From contig JAUIKP010000186.1 of NCBI GenBank assembly GCA_030430725.1, positions 1 to 6,594 on the forward strand: a stretch of DNA of 6,594 bases. The letters run 5' to 3'. Below the pieces are notes generated by a model. That model was given only the letters and a program-made list of their open reading frames with translations. It did not search any database and had not been told where the DNA came from. Position 1 is the first letter of the stretch. Every line of letters starts with the position of its first letter. Origin of the DNA: Nitrospiria bacterium. GTDB taxonomy: Bacteria > Nitrospirota > Nitrospiria > Nitrospirales > UBA8639. This document shows positions 5,343 through 6,594 of this stretch, piece by piece. A program made the position numbers and the translations under genes.

Positions 5343-6593
5343 TTACTTTTCCCCTCGGGACATTTGAGATGAAGAGGTGGGTTCCTTCGAGGGTTTCTTT
5401 TCATGGCCGCCATGCATCATCCCCGTTGCAGCTTTCAGGCTACTTTCAGAGTCAATCAGGAAGTTCCCATAGGTCACGACTTGTTCGTCCGGCTCCAGGC
5501 CTTCAATGATTTCGTACCAGTCTCTGGTGCGTATACCGGTTTTCACCGGTCGGGGATCAAACATACCCTCTCCTGTATCGACGAAGACGAGCTGCTCGGT
5601 TCCTGAATCCAGGACAGCCGTGTTAGGTACCACCAGGCGTTCACCCAGTGGAATCTTCATTTCCACGTTGGCAAACATTTGAGGCTTCAGTTTCCATTTC
5701 GGATTCGGAAGCTCATATCGTACTTTCACGGTCCTGGTCTTGGGCTCGAGGACAGGATAGATGTATGTCACTTTTCCCTCAAAGACCTCACCGGAAAAAT
5801 AGGGCAACGTGATAGTCGCCTCCTGGCCCAGTTCCACGTCTTGAATTTCATATTCATAGAGGTCCGCCAGTACCCATACTCTGGAAAGATCAGCCAGGGT
5901 ATAGACCTCCATCTCCGGAGTCACATACATCCCATCGCGAACATGCATCTTCAGCACATAGCCGGACATGGGGGCGTGCAGCGGTAGGGTTCGGAGGACC
6001 ATTCCTGACTTTTCCAGATCTCTAATATGATTCGGGGTGATATCCCAGAGCGCGAAGCGTTCACGGGTCGATTGCAGCACGCGTTTCGAGGCGTTGGCGA
6101 CTTGAGGGAATTCACTTGCTCCTAAGGCACGAACCGCTTTCAACGCGAGCAAGTATTCTTCCTGCGTCGCCACTAATTCCGGACTATAAATCTCGAACAA
6201 CTTTTGATCTTTTCGAACTTTTTCTCCCGTGAATTTGACATATAATTTTTCGATCCACCCTTTGAGTTTGGTGTGCACGTGTTCCAGTAGCCGCTCGTCC
6301 ACCTCTACCAGTCCGACGGTACGGATGGTCCGCGTGAGTGTGCGGACTCGGACTTGTTCGGTTTCCACTCCGATCATTTGCTGCTTTCGAGGACTGACCA
6401 TGATGCCGGGAGATGACATGGCATTTCGTGGTCCGTTTGTTGACGGGGCCGGAGTATCGCGTTGTGTAGGCGGAGCAGACGAGCCAACGGTTTCTGTCAG
6501 CCCGCTCATGGGGCCTTCGCCTCCTTTCCCAAGCCAATACAGCAGGCCGAGCAACGCTACTGCTGCTACGATGAGGCCCCCGATCACCCACAT
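5343..6593 (-). CDS. cusB: CusB-type periplasmic adaptor (membrane-fusion protein) of the RND efflux system
   Basis: 416 residues are visible, starting at an ATG one base from the right edge. No upstream ribosome site can be seen, so the true start may be further out. Residues 2-21 form a hydrophobic signal anchor with no lipobox cysteine. Residues 22-64 are a Pro/Ser/Thr-rich linker; the usual Cys-rich heavy-metal-binding module is absent, but Met29, Met59, Met65 and Met73 could play the part of the N-terminal methionines of E. coli CusB (inference). The barrel-sandwich halves are at about 104-137 (HVHTKLKGWIEKLYV) and 203-236 (HAPMSGYVLKMHVRDG). The alpha-hairpin lies between them and carries the CusB-like signature IYSPELVATQEEYLLALK. 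The beta-barrel (about 240-315) and membrane-proximal domain (about 316-385) follow. The C-terminal tail is Met/His rich (GMMHGGHEKK, 391-400). It bridges the CusA-type pump, 83 nt downstream, to an outer-membrane channel, and may hand metal to the pump. Confidence 0.93.
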   Translation of the reverse strand: MWVIGGLIVAAVALLGLLYWLGKGGEGPMSGLTETVGSSAPPTQRDTPAPSTNGPRNAMSSPGIMVSPRKQQMIGVETEQVRVRTLTRTIRTVGLVEVDERLLEHVHTKLKGWIEKLYVKFTGEKVRKDQKLFEIYSPELVATQEEYLLALKAVRALGASEFPQVANASKRVLQSTRERFALWDITPNHIRDLEKSGMVLRTLPLHAPMSGYVLKMHVRDGMYVTPEMEVYTLADLSRVWVLADLYEYEIQDVELGQEATITLPYFSGEVFEGKVTYIYPVLEPKTRTVKVRYELPNPKWKLKPQMFANVEMKIPLGERLVVPNTAVLDSGTEQLVFVDTGEGMFDPRPVKTGIRTRDWYEIIEGLEPDEQVVTYGNFLIDSESSLKAATGMMHGGHEKKPSKEPTSSSQMSRGEK

Positions 6594-6594
6594 C

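Noticed and set aside
1..6594. tRNA or rRNA genes, CRISPR arrays, insertion sequences
   Set aside because: No cloverleaf-like segments, regularly spaced repeats, transposase frames or terminal inverted repeats were seen on either strand.

Overview
The window is a co-directional cluster: every gene I can support lies on the minus strand, so transcription runs from high to low coordinates. It looks like a metal (most likely copper/silver) efflux and metal-response locus of a Gram-negative bacterium. The tripartite-type inner-membrane pump, the periplasmic adaptor and a lipobox-bearing lipoprotein all imply an outer membrane. The gene mix (CusA/CusB-type RND genes, a TPR lipoprotein, a CorE-like ECF sigma factor, a DUF2934 protein and a glucan phosphorylase) would suit Nitrospirota or a relative. 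That taxonomic guess rests on general familiarity only and is weak.

Reading along transcription: (1) 6593-5343, a CusB-like membrane-fusion protein whose true start may lie just outside the window. (2) After an 83-nt gap, 5259-2113, a full-length 1048-residue CusA-type HME-RND pump with a GTG start. (3) Overlapping its stop by ATGA, 2116-1685, a 143-residue lipoprotein with two TPR-like repeats and a His/Met tail. (4) After 71 nt, 1613-963, an ECF sigma factor with a Cys-x-Cys pair in the linker and a Cys-rich C-terminal tail, like the metal-dependent CorE group. (5) After 148 nt, 814-602, a small DUF2934 protein with an unusual Cys/His cluster. (6) After 315 nt, 286 to beyond the left edge, the start of a protein with an N-terminal YHS domain joined to the beginning of a GT35-type alpha-glucan phosphorylase.

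The first four genes plausibly form one operon: adaptor, pump, accessory lipoprotein, and a sigma factor that may sense the metal and control expression. No outer-membrane factor (CusC) is visible; it would be expected upstream of the adaptor, outside the window. The most notable points are the YHS-phosphorylase fusion (cut by the left edge), the pump's intact methionine site combined with loss of the relay lysine and several methionine pairs, the translationally coupled TPR lipoprotein, and a substituted cysteine in the sigma factor's sensor tail. Residue-level comparisons with E. coli CusA and with CorE are from memory. They are supported by consistent numbering offsets but were not checked by alignment.
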